Source: Candidatus Staskawiczbacteria bacterium RIFOXYB1_FULL_38_37
GTDB taxonomy: Bacteria > Patescibacteriota > Minisyncoccia > Minisyncoccales > Staskawiczbacteraceae
Length of the DNA: 58,976 nucleotides
Direction of reading: 5' to 3'
NCBI GenBank assembly: GCA_001822075.1
Contig: MHPK01000006.1
Span: forward strand, 1-58,976
In this document: piece by piece, positions 26,201 to 34,812 of the stretch
Layout of the letters: the number at the start of each line of letters is the position of its first letter
Position numbering within the stretch: position 1 is the stretch's first letter
Program-made: the position numbers and the translations under genes
Notes under the pieces: model-generated
Seen by the model: only the letters and a program-made list of their open reading frames with translations
Databases searched by the model: none
Told to the model about the DNA's origin: nothing

Positions 26201-26949
26201 TCTCTCTTTTTATTAGTCCTTCGAGAGGTAAATCTCGGGACAGCCTTTATGTCGCCATAAAGAGCGGACTATATCATCCCGTTTCAAAAAATTAATTTTG
26301 ACGGGCTTCGCGTATAGTCTCTGAGGATAATAGAAATTTGTATATTGAGGATTCTTCAAATGGTTTGCGATGCGTCATTTTTTCTGCGATTCTTGCAATT
26401 TTTATCATTCCCTTTTTTGTTAAGTGTTCTCCCTTATCCATCATTTCAATAACTTTAACAAATCTTTCAAAATCATTTATTTTGGCTTTGCCAAAACATT
26501 TATAATTTTTGAAAAAAGGAATAATTTTTTCTTGCAATTCGCTTCTATTTCTGACGCAATATTTATAGAGAGGGTCCCATTTTCCTTGTTTTATATTTCT
26601 CGCGTTGTGCGCGTATATATGTCCGCAAGCAAAAAATTTTTCTAATTTATGAAGCAAATCTTTTCCTTTTAATGATTGTGAAACATTAAATTCAGGAAAA
26701 ACTTGCCATTTATTTTTTGCTCTTGGAGATTGAAATATATTTACAAGAAAAGACCCTTCTCCATCTACAAACCCAGTAATCCATCCACATATTTCTATTC
26801 TTTCCTGCTGATTGTCTGCACTGAATGCTTTTTTACTTTGCATAATATCAAAGGGGTAAATACACCTTTAATATATTATAACATAGTAGCATCAGATACT
26901 ACAGAGTTTCCAGCATATAGCGAAGTTTTATAACTACAATCGTCATCTT
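26201..26949 (-). mobile_element. Group I intron at 23S position 1917 with LAGLIDADG ORF
   Basis: 749 nt inside the loop of helix 69. The 5' exon ends GATAACTAT; intron guide GTAGTTAT pairs with ATAACTAT with U-G at the splice site. Core: TATATGCTGGAAACTCTG, GACAATCAGCAGG, CAGAGACTATACG (R) and GATATAGTCCGC (S). By the usual rule of a terminal G the 3' boundary would be at 26202, leaving one extra A in the exon; I keep both options (plus or minus 1 nt). Confidence 0.85.
26292..26843 (-). CDS. Single-motif LAGLIDADG homing endonuclease
   Basis: 183 aa: WITGFVDGEGSFLVNI at 21-36, then typical LAGLIDADG_1 sequence (QVFPEFNVSQSLKGKDLL, KWDPLYKYCVRNRSELQEKIIPFF). The opening SADNQQERI is translation of the conserved intron core word GACAATCAGCAGGA, and the closing SSETIREARQN is translation of the R element, so the ORF overlaps catalytic RNA at both ends. 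Located in the intron after U1917. Confidence 0.88.
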   Translation of the reverse strand: MQSKKAFSADNQQERIEICGWITGFVDGEGSFLVNIFQSPRAKNKWQVFPEFNVSQSLKGKDLLHKLEKFFACGHIYAHNARNIKQGKWDPLYKYCVRNRSELQEKIIPFFKNYKCFGKAKINDFERFVKVIEMMDKGEHLTKKGMIKIARIAEKMTHRKPFEESSIYKFLLSSETIREARQN

Positions 26950-29128
26950 ATAGTTATCGCCGACGTTCATTGGTGCTTCATTCAGTGAGCCTGAACCTTA
27001 CGGCTCAGACCCCCAAACTTAACATTCCAACACTGGTCAGGCCTCACCCCCTATACATCCTCTTACGAGTTAGCAGGGAGCTGTGTTTTTGATAAACAGT
27101 CGCTTGAAGTACGTTTGTTGCATCCCGACCACCTTGCGGTGGAGGGAAGGCCATATTGCGAACTTACGGCCACTTGTTTGCCGAGTTCCTTAACGAGGTT
27201 TCACCCGTTCACCTTAGCATACTTACGCTTGTCCACCTGTGTCGGTTTGCGGTACGGTTCGAATACAATTAGCTTGATAGCTTTTTTCTGGGCATCGCGC
27301 TCATCTCAATTGTCCCGCCAAAGGCGGGGCTTTTCTCGCACCTTGATTTACCTTAGTGCAAGAGCGTGAAATCCAATAATCCGCTGAAACTACTGTAATG
27401 CGTCTTTCTATCAAAATGTATCCGAGGGTCGGAATATTAACCGACTGTCCATCAGCTGCCCCTTTCGGGTTTGCCTTAGGACCGCCTAACCCTTGGTTGA
27501 ATACCATTGCCAAGGAAACCTTGGACTTTCGGTGTGCAGGGCTTTCACCTGCAATGCGGTTACTCAGGCCAACATTCTCTCTTCTGAGCGCTCCACCGTC
27601 GTTTACACTTCGGCTTCAGTGCCCTCAGAATGCTTCCCTACCACTACCGCTCCTCGCTACTGCTCGTCGCTTCATCATCGAATTACGAATTTGTTACGAA
27701 TTTACTAATTCGTACATTCGTATTGATTCGTTATTCGTTGATGAGCTCCGAACAAAAGTGAGGAGCAGTAATCCATGTCTTCGGTATTAGACTTTAGTCC
27801 CGATAATCTTTGGCGCATCTCGCCCCTGCCTTTCCAAAGGAAAGACTTTGGGCAGTGAGTTGTTACACACTCTTTAAAAGATAGCTACCTCTAAGCTAAC
27901 TTCCTGCCTGTCTAGGGCAAAATACTTCCTTAAAAACACTTAGTCTAATTTAGGGACCTTAGACGATGATCTAGGCTGTTTCCTTTTTGACCACGGAGCT
28001 TAGCCCCCGCAGTCTAACTGCCTATCCAAAACACACGGTATTCGGAGTTTGATTAGAGAACCTGGAGAAACTCCAAGGAATTCTATTCAGTGCTCTACCC
28101 CCGTGTGCTGTTAATAGACGCCAGCCCTAAAGCTGTTTCGGGAAGAACCAGCTATTACGTAACTCGATTAGCTTTTCACTCCTTGCCACAAATCATCCAA
28201 GAGGATTGCACGCCTCACTAGTTCGGACCTCCTCCCGCCTTTCGGCGGGATTCATCCTGCTCATGGCAAGCTCGTCACGCTTCGGGTCCTGAATATACAA
28301 TTATAATTCGCGCTTTTAACACTCGCTTTCGCTATGCCTCCGCCCCAAAAGGGCTTAGACAATTATATATCCAGACTCGTTGGCTCGTTCTGCAAAAAGC
28401 ACGCCGTCACCCCGCCAAAGGCGGGGCTCCGACTCTTTGTAAGCAAATGGTTTCAGGTACTATTTCACCGGGGTCACCCCCCTACTTTTCACCTTTCCCT
28501 CACGGTACTGGTTCACTATCGGTGATATTGATTATTTAGCCTTGGCCGATAGTTCGGCCTGCTTCCTGCCAGGTTATCATTCCCGACAGTACTCAAGAAT
28601 CATAGCAAAGAGCATAATAAGTATTTTAGAATACGGGGCTATTACCCTCTATGGCGCCCCTTTCCAGGGTGCTTCTTTTAACACTATTATTTTGTATTCT
28701 CTCTCAGCAAGCATTACCTCGCGCTCCGCGCGAAAAATTTTAAATTTAAAATTTTAAATTTTTAATTCCTTTTGCGAAGCAAAAGGTAGTGCTCCTGACG
28801 CTACAACCTTACAACCCAGAATCTAAAGATTCTGTTTAGGCTTCCCCCTGTTCGCTCGCCACTACTAAGGGGATAACTTTGTTCTCTTTTCCTCCGGCTA
28901 CTGAGATGTTTCACTTCGCCGGGTACGCTTCTGTCCAACTTTTTAAACTTTAAATTTTTAAAGTACAAAAAGCTGGACAGATAATATGAGATTAATCATA
29001 TTGAGTTTCCTCATTCGGAAATCACCGGATCAAAGGTTGCTAGCCACCTCCCCGATGCTTATCGCAGGCACGCCACGTCCTTCATCGCATCAATATCCCA
29101 AGGCATCCGCCATTCGCTTATAACCTGA

Positions 29129-29340
29129 CCTGCTGCTCAATGATTTCTGTCTTTTAAAAAATCATTGAGCAGCAGATCTATATCTTTCAATAAATTCAAA
29201 TGAATTTACGAAGATCACCATTCCATTTTCTTTTTGCGTAAAATGGAATTTTTTGCGTAAGTTTACCCGCCTAAATTTTCAATAAGAAAATTTGGCGAGG
29301 TTAATAGATACAGATTTTATTTTAAAATAAAATCTTATGC
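29129..29340 (-). repeat. Pre-23S leader: local hairpin and long-range processing stem
   Basis: Directly before the 23S 5' end, GAGCAGCAGATC and its inverse form a hairpin (about 29125-29185). The outer part TCTATATCTTTC matches the inverse of the 23S 3' flank (about 21977-21995), and TAGATACAGATTTTATTTTA (29306-29325) matches the inverse of 21946-21965. Upstream and downstream flanks can therefore pair with each other as well as locally. Nothing coding is visible. Confidence 0.6.
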
Positions 29341-29620
29341 CCGCTTTCGCATAAAGCTACGGCGGGTAAATATGCTTTAGTTTACCTACTTTCTAACCAA
29401 GCAAAGACCCCTGTCTAAAACTTAGTTAGAAAAACCTGTTAAAAATTGCTGGTGGCAATTTTCCATCAAAGGAATTTAACAGGGTTAAATTTTCAATGTT
29501 CTTGGTTTTAATAAATTAAAAACCGCCTTTGCGAAGCGGTCATTTACTAACACAAAAAGTCAGACAGTTATCCGCTTCGTTTTTTGATAGTAGTTTTTAA
29601 TATATTTACCATGTAAATCT
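29341..29620 (-). other. Transcribed 23S leader, no gene seen
   Basis: About 280 nt between the 23S promoter and the processing stem. It contains several hairpins, for example CCTGTTAAA...TTTAACAGG around 29433-29483 and CCGCCTTTGCGAAGCGG (29523-29539). No open frame with start signals and no recognised RNA. Confidence 0.4.
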
Positions 29621-29649
29621 ATCTTATTAAATTTATTTACCCTTGTCAA
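29621..29649 (-). promoter_or_regulatory. Promoter of the 23S-5S unit
   Basis: Minus-strand TTGACA (29644-29649), 17-nt spacer, TAAGAT (29621-29626). About 490 nt upstream of the 23S 5' end. 23S-5S therefore appears to be transcribed independently of 16S, which lies 9 kb away with its own promoter and terminator. Confidence 0.7.
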
Positions 29650-29721
29650 TAGCCATATGGCTAATTTACAATTTTCAATTTTTAATCAATTCCCCAAACT
29701 TTCAGGTTGTCCTACGACAAC

Positions 29722-29750
29722 TTGACAAGTATTCTTTACTATGATATGAT
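29722..29750 (+). promoter_or_regulatory. Promoter of the 73-aa orphan gene
   Basis: TTGACA (29722-29727), 17-nt spacer, TATGAT (29745-29750) on the plus strand, about 80 nt before the coding start. Confidence 0.8.
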
Positions 29751-29833
29751 AATAATATAGCACAAATAAACTTCCCGACCATGTGTCGGACGGCCCTGGC
29801 AGGCCGAACTCCTAACAAGAAAGGGAAACTGCC

Positions 29834-30055
29834 ATGAGGTTTTACATTGAGAGGGGAGACAAACGCAATTTTGCGGCAGTTGTCATTGACGCGGCCGAAG
29901 CGCAAAATGACATTGTAGTGGAAGCACTCGGCAAACACTGCCTCTGTCAAAGAGGCATCGTTGGGGGGTCTATCACGACTTCCGTGACAGACTTTCAAAC
30001 CGAAAGTGCCCTGCGAGAACATCTTCAATCTCACGGCCTGCGCGTTCAAGCGTGA
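29834..30055 (+). CDS. Short orphan protein, SD-led
   Basis: 73 aa (MRFYIERGDKRNFAAVVIDA...), alpha/beta-like, no recognised family. One of few plus-strand genes. It has its own consensus promoter (29722-29750), an AAAGGGAA site 7 nt before ATG, and a terminator (30090-30122), so it is a complete monocistronic unit. GC content is clearly above that of neighbouring core genes. Function unknown. Confidence 0.65.
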   Translation: MRFYIERGDKRNFAAVVIDAAEAQNDIVVEALGKHCLCQRGIVGGSITTSVTDFQTESALREHLQSHGLRVQA

Positions 30056-30089
30056 ACCGACAACCCGAGCAAGGGTTAAGCTGCTACAC

Positions 30090-30122
30090 GCCGCGGACGA
30101 AAGTCGCGCGGCTTTTATTTTC
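30090..30122 (+). terminator. Terminator of the 73-aa orphan gene
   Basis: GCCGCG-GAC-GAAA-GTC-GCGCGGC hairpin followed by TTTTATTTTC, 35 nt past the stop codon. Confidence 0.8.
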
Positions 30123-30200
30123 AAAATTATTTGAATCAAAAGGGCGATATAATATTCGTCCCTAATTTTTGAAACGTTCGTAAAATTGGAGACAGCAAAC

Positions 30201-30229
30201 AAAAAGGCGTGGTACGTACACGCTTTTTT
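30201..30229 (-). terminator. Terminator of the channel-like gene (bidirectional)
   Basis: GCGTG-GTACGTA-CACGC stem flanked by AAAAAG and TTTTTT, usable on either strand; it lies 63 nt after the minus-strand gene stop at 30292. A GCCTGCC..GGCAGGC palindrome follows at 30238-30255. Confidence 0.7.
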
Positions 30230-30291
30230 GTTGCCCCGCCTGCCCTGCCGGCAGGCTTTGGGGCCCTTTCAAATTGGACGTTATGTCAAAA

Positions 30292-30978
30292 TTATTTTTC
30301 TTCTATCTTTTTGTACATGTCAGAAATAATTTTTCCTGCTGTTTCCTTTCCGCCAAGTCCGATTGCCAAACCCGCGCCAAGAGCCAATGCTCCAACTATG
30401 CCGTAAACAATGCCAGTGTACAGTGTTACTACCAAAGCATTGTTCGGCAAAAGCTGGCCCAAAATCAAGAATATGGCAAATATCCAGATTGCCCATTTTA
30501 CAATTGAAGCTGCCAAATATCCATATCCGATTTTCAGCCTTTCCACAGAAACCCTTACAACTTTTTCAACAATATCAGAAATAACTATTGCGACAACAAA
30601 CACCAGCACTGCCACAATAACATTTGGCAGATAATTTAACACTCTGGTTAAAAATCCTGCGAAGGCAGTGAGTTTTAACACGTCAACTGCAATCAACAAA
30701 GATATTATAACGAACACCCATTTAAAAATGGCTCCGATAAATTCTGCGGGATTTACTTCAAGGTTTGCCCTTTGCAAGGCTTTTTTCCATCCCTCCTTTT
30801 CAAACAGCTTGTTAAATTTTACCGACTTTAGTATTTCGCTTATTATCCTGCCAATCCCCACTGAAATCAAATAGCCGATTATAAAAATTACCAAGGCCAA
30901 TATCAGGTTTCCGATAAAGCCTATAAATTGCTGTATAAACGGCTGGATTAACGTTAAAGACCAATCACTATATGTCAT
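30292..30978 (-). CDS. Small-conductance channel-like membrane protein (TM-helix repeat)
   Basis: 228 aa with five to six membrane helices (about 15-45, 85-110, 115-140, 155-175, 185-212). The pattern of IGNLILALVIFIIGYLISVGIGRII followed later by LPNVIVAVLVFVVAIVISDIVEKVV is the conserved TM-helix repeat (PF05552-like) related to mechanosensitive channel proteins. The C-terminal GLAIGLGGKETAGKIISD resembles the MscS pore end but the soluble beta domain is absent. Likely a membrane channel or scaffold; activity unproven. Confidence 0.72.
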   Translation of the reverse strand: MTYSDWSLTLIQPFIQQFIGFIGNLILALVIFIIGYLISVGIGRIISEILKSVKFNKLFEKEGWKKALQRANLEVNPAEFIGAIFKWVFVIISLLIAVDVLKLTAFAGFLTRVLNYLPNVIVAVLVFVVAIVISDIVEKVVRVSVERLKIGYGYLAASIVKWAIWIFAIFLILGQLLPNNALVVTLYTGIVYGIVGALALGAGLAIGLGGKETAGKIISDMYKKIEEK

Positions 30979-31121
30979 AATTATTATTAATAATTTTAAG
31001 TTAATTAAAGTATAATCTGCTCGGTGCTTTTTAGCTGTTTAGCCGAGCGCGACCTTTAACTATATATTTATATATTATCCCAGCCCCATATAACTAAATC
31101 AAGAGTAAGCCTGTGGATAAC

Positions 31122-31150
31122 TTAACATTGATATGAATATATGATATATT
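31122..31150 (+). promoter_or_regulatory. Promoter of the zinc-ribbon membrane protein gene
   Basis: TTAACA (31122-31127), 17-nt spacer, TATATT (31145-31150), about 50 nt before the ATG at 31199. Confidence 0.6.
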
Positions 31151-31198
31151 AAAAAAACAATAAACATTAATTTGTTCTTTAACAAGGAGGACTCAATA

Positions 31199-31507
31199 AT
31201 GATAGTCGTTCTAAATGGCTGCATGCTGCTAATCGCTGTAATGTTGGCCATATGGCTGGCAATTCTAGTTTTTGATTGGCTGTTAAAAACATCTTTTGAT
31301 ATTTTTAACATTTGCCCGCGGTGCGGTTCACATTCGTCATACGTATACAGAATTCTGCGCTGTGCAAGAACTGAAGAGAGAACCAAAACTGCCTATTTCG
31401 CGTTTGATGAAAAAATCCGCCAATGCATAGGTTGCGGCCACTCTCGCTTAGTTAAGCGATATGGGTGCACTGTCAGAGTTAGACGGCGCAATACGCGAAG
31501 AAGATAA
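31199..31507 (+). CDS. Membrane-anchored zinc-ribbon protein, SD-led orphan
   Basis: 102 aa from the ATG at 31199, chosen because AAGGAGGA lies 6 nt upstream; a frame from 31172 would start before the SD. One N-terminal membrane helix (about 5-27), then a zinc ribbon with two Cys pairs (CPRCGS at about 39-44, CIGCGH at about 79-84) and a very basic C-terminus (VRRRNTRRR). Possible nucleic-acid or protein binder at the membrane. Own promoter and terminator. No family recognised. Confidence 0.7.
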   Translation: MIVVLNGCMLLIAVMLAIWLAILVFDWLLKTSFDIFNICPRCGSHSSYVYRILRCARTEERTKTAYFAFDEKIRQCIGCGHSRLVKRYGCTVRVRRRNTRRR

Positions 31508-31514
31508 GGTTCTT

Positions 31515-31554
31515 GCCCCCGAGAGTTCCAAACTCTTCACGGGGCTTTTTTTTT
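31515..31554 (+). terminator. Terminator of the zinc-ribbon gene
   Basis: GCCCCCGAGAGTT / AACTCTTCACGGGGC hairpin and nine T, 8 nt past the stop. Confidence 0.85.
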
Positions 31555-31577
31555 GCAGAAAATCCAACGGCTCAACT

Positions 31578-31916
31578 CTAAACAGGATGAGCCGTTAAAA
31601 TTTCTTTTATCCTGTCTGCTTCCTCTTCTACCACCGGACCAAAATATTCTCCCGAGTGCGCGCGCTGACCTTTGTAGACAGGTTTTTTTTGGTCTAAATG
31701 CAAACTAAATTCAAAGTCATTGTCCCCGCCTAAAGCTCCTGCATTATGGCGGGCAAGCTTCTGCTTCACGTAAACGTGAAATCTTGGATAATTGTCTCCG
31801 GCTAATTTTCTGACCAGATTATATTCATTGTTTTCTTTTGTATCAATAATCACATACCCAATCTTGCGCGCCACACTGACAATATTCTCTTTTATATTTT
31901 TAATTATAAAATCCAT
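31578..31916 (-). CDS. Conserved hypothetical protein
   Basis: 112 aa, soluble alpha/beta. Notable blocks: ENIVSVARKIGYVIIDTKENNEYNLVRKL, FHVYVKQ, DFEFSLHLDQKKP and AHSGEYFGPVVEEEADRI. The style (AT-rich, no SD) matches core genes, and my impression is of a protein common in Parcubacteria-type genomes. No catalytic motif is evident. A weak hairpin (AACGGCTCA / TGAGCCGTT, 31567-31596) may end the transcript. Confidence 0.6.
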   Translation of the reverse strand: MDFIIKNIKENIVSVARKIGYVIIDTKENNEYNLVRKLAGDNYPRFHVYVKQKLARHNAGALGGDNDFEFSLHLDQKKPVYKGQRAHSGEYFGPVVEEEADRIKEILTAHPV

Positions 31917-32029
31917 TTTAAAAAATAAAATTTATCTAATTATTTCAGGTTATCATATGATAACCAATGCTGGTAGCAACTATGGCTTTCACGATGTTGC
32001 GCTTCGGAGCAGAATGCAGGACGCAACCC

Positions 32030-32058
32030 TTGACAACTATATTCTTATATGATATACT
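32030..32058 (+). promoter_or_regulatory. Promoter of the 96-aa orphan gene
   Basis: TTGACA (32030-32035), 17-nt spacer, TATACT (32053-32058). The leader to the ATG is about 110 nt and contains a CCCGCCAAGGCAGG palindrome. Confidence 0.75.
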
Positions 32059-32176
32059 TAATTTATCGTGAAATTCCTGTTCGTATGAATGGGTCATCCC
32101 GCCAAGGCAGGATAAGAAGGCTGATTCTCTGCCTTAATCAAAGAGAATGTTCGTTCTTTCCAAAGTGAGGTGACGT

Positions 32177-32467
32177 ATGTCCACCAAATTCACCATCGTT
32201 TCAGCGCCGTCTAAGTGGGAGTTGATGCTCGCCTTGTTTGATCACAAGCATCATAGTGTCTCTTTTCGGTTATATTCCGAAAATGGGACATCTTCGCTTG
32301 GACACCCAAATTTCCTAGTTGAAATACGTGGGGTTTTACTGGAAGATGGCTCAGGCGAGTCGTTCTGTTTCAATGGCTATCACATAGTAGAATCGGGACA
32401 TATTCAGAGTGTGAAGGGCTGGTTCCGCACTTCCGACCGCAAAGGTTGGTTGCAAATCGTAGACTAG
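32177..32467 (+). CDS. Short orphan protein, SD-led
   Basis: 96 aa (MSTKFTIVSAPSKWELMLAL...), probably a small beta-rich soluble domain (VSFRLYSENG, FLVEIRGVLLEDGSG). GTGAGGTG lies just upstream of the ATG. Own promoter and strong terminator. GC-richer than core genes. No family recognised. Confidence 0.62.
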   Translation: MSTKFTIVSAPSKWELMLALFDHKHHSVSFRLYSENGTSSLGHPNFLVEIRGVLLEDGSGESFCFNGYHIVESGHIQSVKGWFRTSDRKGWLQIVD

Positions 32468-32501
32468 TCCATTCAGACCCGAGCATGTCATAAAACTGCT
32501 C

Positions 32502-32528
32502 CCCAACACATGTTGGGCTCTTTTTTTT
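32502..32528 (+). terminator. Terminator of the 96-aa orphan gene
   Basis: CCCAACA / TGTTGGG hairpin with CTC and eight T, 35 nt after the stop. Confidence 0.85.
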
Positions 32529-32595
32529 GCAAAAAACTAGCCGTGTTCAAATTTAATTATCCTTCGACTACGTTCAGGATGATCGAGTTTTTATT

Positions 32596-33699
32596 TTAAC
32601 CATGCTTGAACTCTATCACATCGCCGTCTTTAACAATATATTCTTTTCCTTCTGTTCTTAATTTTCCCTGCTCTCTAGCTTTTGCATAACTTCCTGCATC
32701 AAATAAATCTTTCCAAAACACAACTTCGGCTTTCACAAATTTATTTTTAAAATCAGTGTGTATTACTCCGCCGGCAATTGGAGCCGTATCGCCTTTTTTT
32801 ATTGTCCAAGCTCTTGTTTCATCTTCGCCTGTTGTCAAAAAAGTTATTAAATTTAAAAGTTCGTATGACTTTTTAATCAAAATATCTGTTTCAGATAATT
32901 CCGGCAAACCCAAATCCTTTCTTTCTTCTGTTGATAAACCTTCTGCCTCAAACTCTGTGGCTATATCAATAATTAAATACTGCCAGTTGTTTTTATTAAA
33001 AATTTCCAAAATATTTTTATCTATTTCTTCGTCTTTCCCGTTTAACAAATATAATCTTGGCTTAAAAGTTAACAACTGAAAACTTTTTAAAACTTCCTCC
33101 TCGTCGGGTGTAAAACTTTGGTCAATTAAAACTTTTTCCTGCGACAAAAATTCTTTGGCCTTTTTACAAACAGCCACCAAGCCCAAACTCGCCGAAGGCG
33201 GGATTGAGGCTGGCCCGCCCAAATGCCCAAGGCTTTTGGCGGGTTTCTCTAATGCTTTATTTATTGTTTCCAAATCTTTTAAAATAAGCTCAACATCTAA
33301 AATTTCTTTTTCTTTTAACGGGTTTATTTCTGTTTGACCTGCCTGCGCAGTCAGGGTGTTTATAATATCTGAATTTTTAAAAGCGCGTAAAACATACAAA
33401 ACCGCATCGGTTTCTCTTATGTTCGCCAAAAATTTATTTCCCAATCCTTCGCCCTCTGACGCTCCCTTCACCAAGCCGGCAATATCAACAAAATCAACCG
33501 TGGCATAAATTTTCTTTTTTGATTTTGACAGTTCTGCCAGCTTATCAACCCTTTCATCCGGAACCAAAACAACCCCTACATTAGGGTCAATTGTGCAAAA
33601 AGGATAATTGGCAATATCAACCTCCTTTTTAGTTAATGTTTTAAATAATGTGGACTTGCCCACATTCGGCAACCCCACAATCCCAATAGACAAACTCAT
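32596..33699 (-). CDS. ychF: YchF (Obg-family) ATPase/GTPase
   Basis: About 367 aa from the ATG at 33699 ([16 protein letters not shown]); a longer frame from 33717 adds an unlikely MWHNFT. P-loop [11 protein letters not shown], switch region [21 protein letters not shown], and a C-terminal TGS-like domain ([17 protein letters not shown]..., ends VIEFKHG) define YchF, a ribosome-associated ATP-preferring P-loop NTPase. Two in-frame palindrome insertions, AQAGQ (33337-33356) and the [14 protein letters not shown] segment (about 33190-33245), fall in the linker/helical region. Confidence 0.93.
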   Translation of the reverse strand: MSLSIGIVGLPNVGKSTLFKTLTKKEVDIANYPFCTIDPNVGVVLVPDERVDKLAELSKSKKKIYATVDFVDIAGLVKGASEGEGLGNKFLANIRETDAVLYVLRAFKNSDIINTLTAQAGQTEINPLKEKEILDVELILKDLETINKALEKPAKSLGHLGGPASIPPSASLGLVAVCKKAKEFLSQEKVLIDQSFTPDEEEVLKSFQLLTFKPRLYLLNGKDEEIDKNILEIFNKNNWQYLIIDIATEFEAEGLSTEERKDLGLPELSETDILIKKSYELLNLITFLTTGEDETRAWTIKKGDTAPIAGGVIHTDFKNKFVKAEVVFWKDLFDAGSYAKAREQGKLRTEGKEYIVKDGDVIEFKHG

Positions 33700-33744
33700 A
33701 GTAAAATTATGCCACAAATTTTTAAAAATTAAAAGTACTTAAAT

Positions 33745-33770
33745 AAAAAAAGGACGCGTGGGGGCGTCCT
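33745..33770 (-). terminator. Terminator of the 133-aa orphan gene
   Basis: Minus strand AGGACGCCCC / GCGTCCT hairpin followed by a run of T, 12-37 nt after the stop at 33782. Confidence 0.85.
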
Positions 33771-33781
33771 TGACTGGATTA

Positions 33782-34183
33782 TTAAAGGTGCGGGCAATTA
33801 AATGGCAAGGGGTGCGGCTGTTTGCCGCCATACACTATAACCCCTACTATACAGGGTTTTTCTCTGACCCTTTCTTTTGCTTCTAAAAATTCAAGCGCAA
33901 AAACTGCGAAGTCTGACAGAGAGGCGCTCTCTGAACGTAAAAACTCGCGAGCCTGCTGCCGGGTCACAAAAGCAATCAAGTAAGTGCCCATATCGCAAAG
34001 TGTTTCAGTATCTCGGAAAGTTATGCTGGCGAATTTATTTTTCCCGCGCTCTTTTAGCGCGTAAAAAATCTCGGGCACTTCGAATGATTCATTTTCGGCT
34101 ACAAAAGGATACCATCTGCTGGATATTCTCTTTTCTCTTTGAATGGCTTGCCAAAAATAAGAATTTTTGCAAATAGCTACCAT
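33782..34183 (-). CDS. Orphan protein, SD-led
   Basis: 133 aa (MVAICKNSYFWQAIQREKRI...). A region of mixed alpha/beta includes ALKERGKNKFASITFRDTET and QQAREFLRSESASLSDFAVF. A strong AAAGGAGGTG lies 5 nt before ATG. It sits directly downstream of tRNA-Ala on the same strand and may be co-transcribed with it. Own terminator; GC content above core genes. No family recognised. Confidence 0.62.
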   Translation of the reverse strand: MVAICKNSYFWQAIQREKRISSRWYPFVAENESFEVPEIFYALKERGKNKFASITFRDTETLCDMGTYLIAFVTRQQAREFLRSESASLSDFAVFALEFLEAKERVREKPCIVGVIVYGGKQPHPLPFNCPHL

Positions 34184-34234
34184 CTTACACCTCCTTTAAG
34201 TCCTTTAAGGTTTTAAAGGTGCCGTGTAAACTAG

Positions 34235-34305
34235 TGGACCCTGCGAGAATCGAACTCGCATCTCCTCGTTGCAAACGAGGTGTTTTACCATTGTACCAAG
34301 GGCCC
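34235..34305 (-). tRNA. tRNA-Ala (anticodon UGC)
   Basis: Sense GGGCCCTTGGTACAATGGTA... with acceptor pairing GGGCCCT/AGGGTCC, including the G3-U70 pair that marks alanine tRNAs, anticodon stem CCTCG/CGAGG and loop TTTGCAA, T-arm GCGAGTTCGATTCTCGC. CCA is not encoded. In many bacteria this tRNA lies between 16S and 23S; here it is in the 9-kb gap between them but separate from either transcript. Confidence 0.93.
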
Positions 34306-34318
34306 GTATTTTTAAATT

Positions 34319-34759
34319 TTAACTTATCATTAATATCTTAACTTCTGCTGACTTAAAATCAAATTTATCTCCCACTCTTTTATTCATTAACTCTTTTCCT
34401 AACGGAGATTGATATGATATTTTATTTTTTAAAACATCTGCTTCCGCCGGAGCTGTAATTGTGTATGTTTCTTCGTCTTTCCCAAATAAAATTTTTACTT
34501 CACAGCCTATTTGCACAGAATCTGTATCTGATTTTTCTCTGACAACAGCATCATTAATGGCAGATTCCAACTCGGCAACGCGCATTCTCAAAAAAGACAT
34601 TTTATCTCTGGCATCGTGGTAAGCGGCATTTTCTTTTAAGTCTCCAAAGGCTGCGGCCTCTGCTATCAGCTTAACAATCTCTTTGTTTTTTACAGTCTTT
34701 AAATAATGCAGTTCGTCTTTAAGTTTTTTTAAGCCTTGTTTTGTAAAATATTGCGCCAT
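34319..34759 (-). CDS. greA: Transcription elongation factor GreA
   Basis: 146 aa, standard GreA size. An N-terminal coiled coil carries the tip acidic pair in AFGDLKENAAYHDARDK (about 37-53), followed by an FKBP-like C-terminal domain (SYQSPLGKELMNKRVGD). GreA rescues backtracked RNA polymerase by promoting transcript cleavage. No Shine-Dalgarno site. Confidence 0.93.
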   Translation of the reverse strand: MAQYFTKQGLKKLKDELHYLKTVKNKEIVKLIAEAAAFGDLKENAAYHDARDKMSFLRMRVAELESAINDAVVREKSDTDSVQIGCEVKILFGKDEETYTITAPAEADVLKNKISYQSPLGKELMNKRVGDKFDFKSAEVKILMIS

Positions 34760-34812
34760 GTTTCAATTTTACATAAATTGCGTCCTTTTTCAAGCCTGAG
34801 CTGTCAGATAAA

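Larger units (their letters stand above)
22163..29128 (-). rRNA. rrl: 23S ribosomal RNA, interrupted by five group I introns
   Basis: The 5' end reads GGTTATAAGCGAATGGCGGATGCC and the 3' end AGTACTAATAAATCATAGACC, which fit bacterial 23S ends (plus or minus 5 nt). The gene spans about 6.97 kb, against roughly 3.1 kb of exon. Exons: 29128-26950, 26200-26187 (14 nt), 25654-25145, 24219-24165, 23253-23165, 22445-22163. Insertions follow E. coli U1917, U1931, U2449, U2504 and U2593, all in domains IV-V around the peptidyl-transferase centre and helix 69. Several expansion segments carry CCCGCC-GGCGGG hairpins (25434-25449, 27314-27328, 28234-28249, 28411-28425). A promoter lies at 29621-29649. 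Confidence 0.93.

Noticed and set aside
27115-28757. Open frames on both strands within 23S
   Set aside because: They lie in conserved rRNA exon sequence and are shadows without start signals.
29702-30202. 166-aa minus-strand frame
   Set aside because: It covers the promoter, an SD-led plus-strand gene and its terminator in antisense, so it is a shadow frame.
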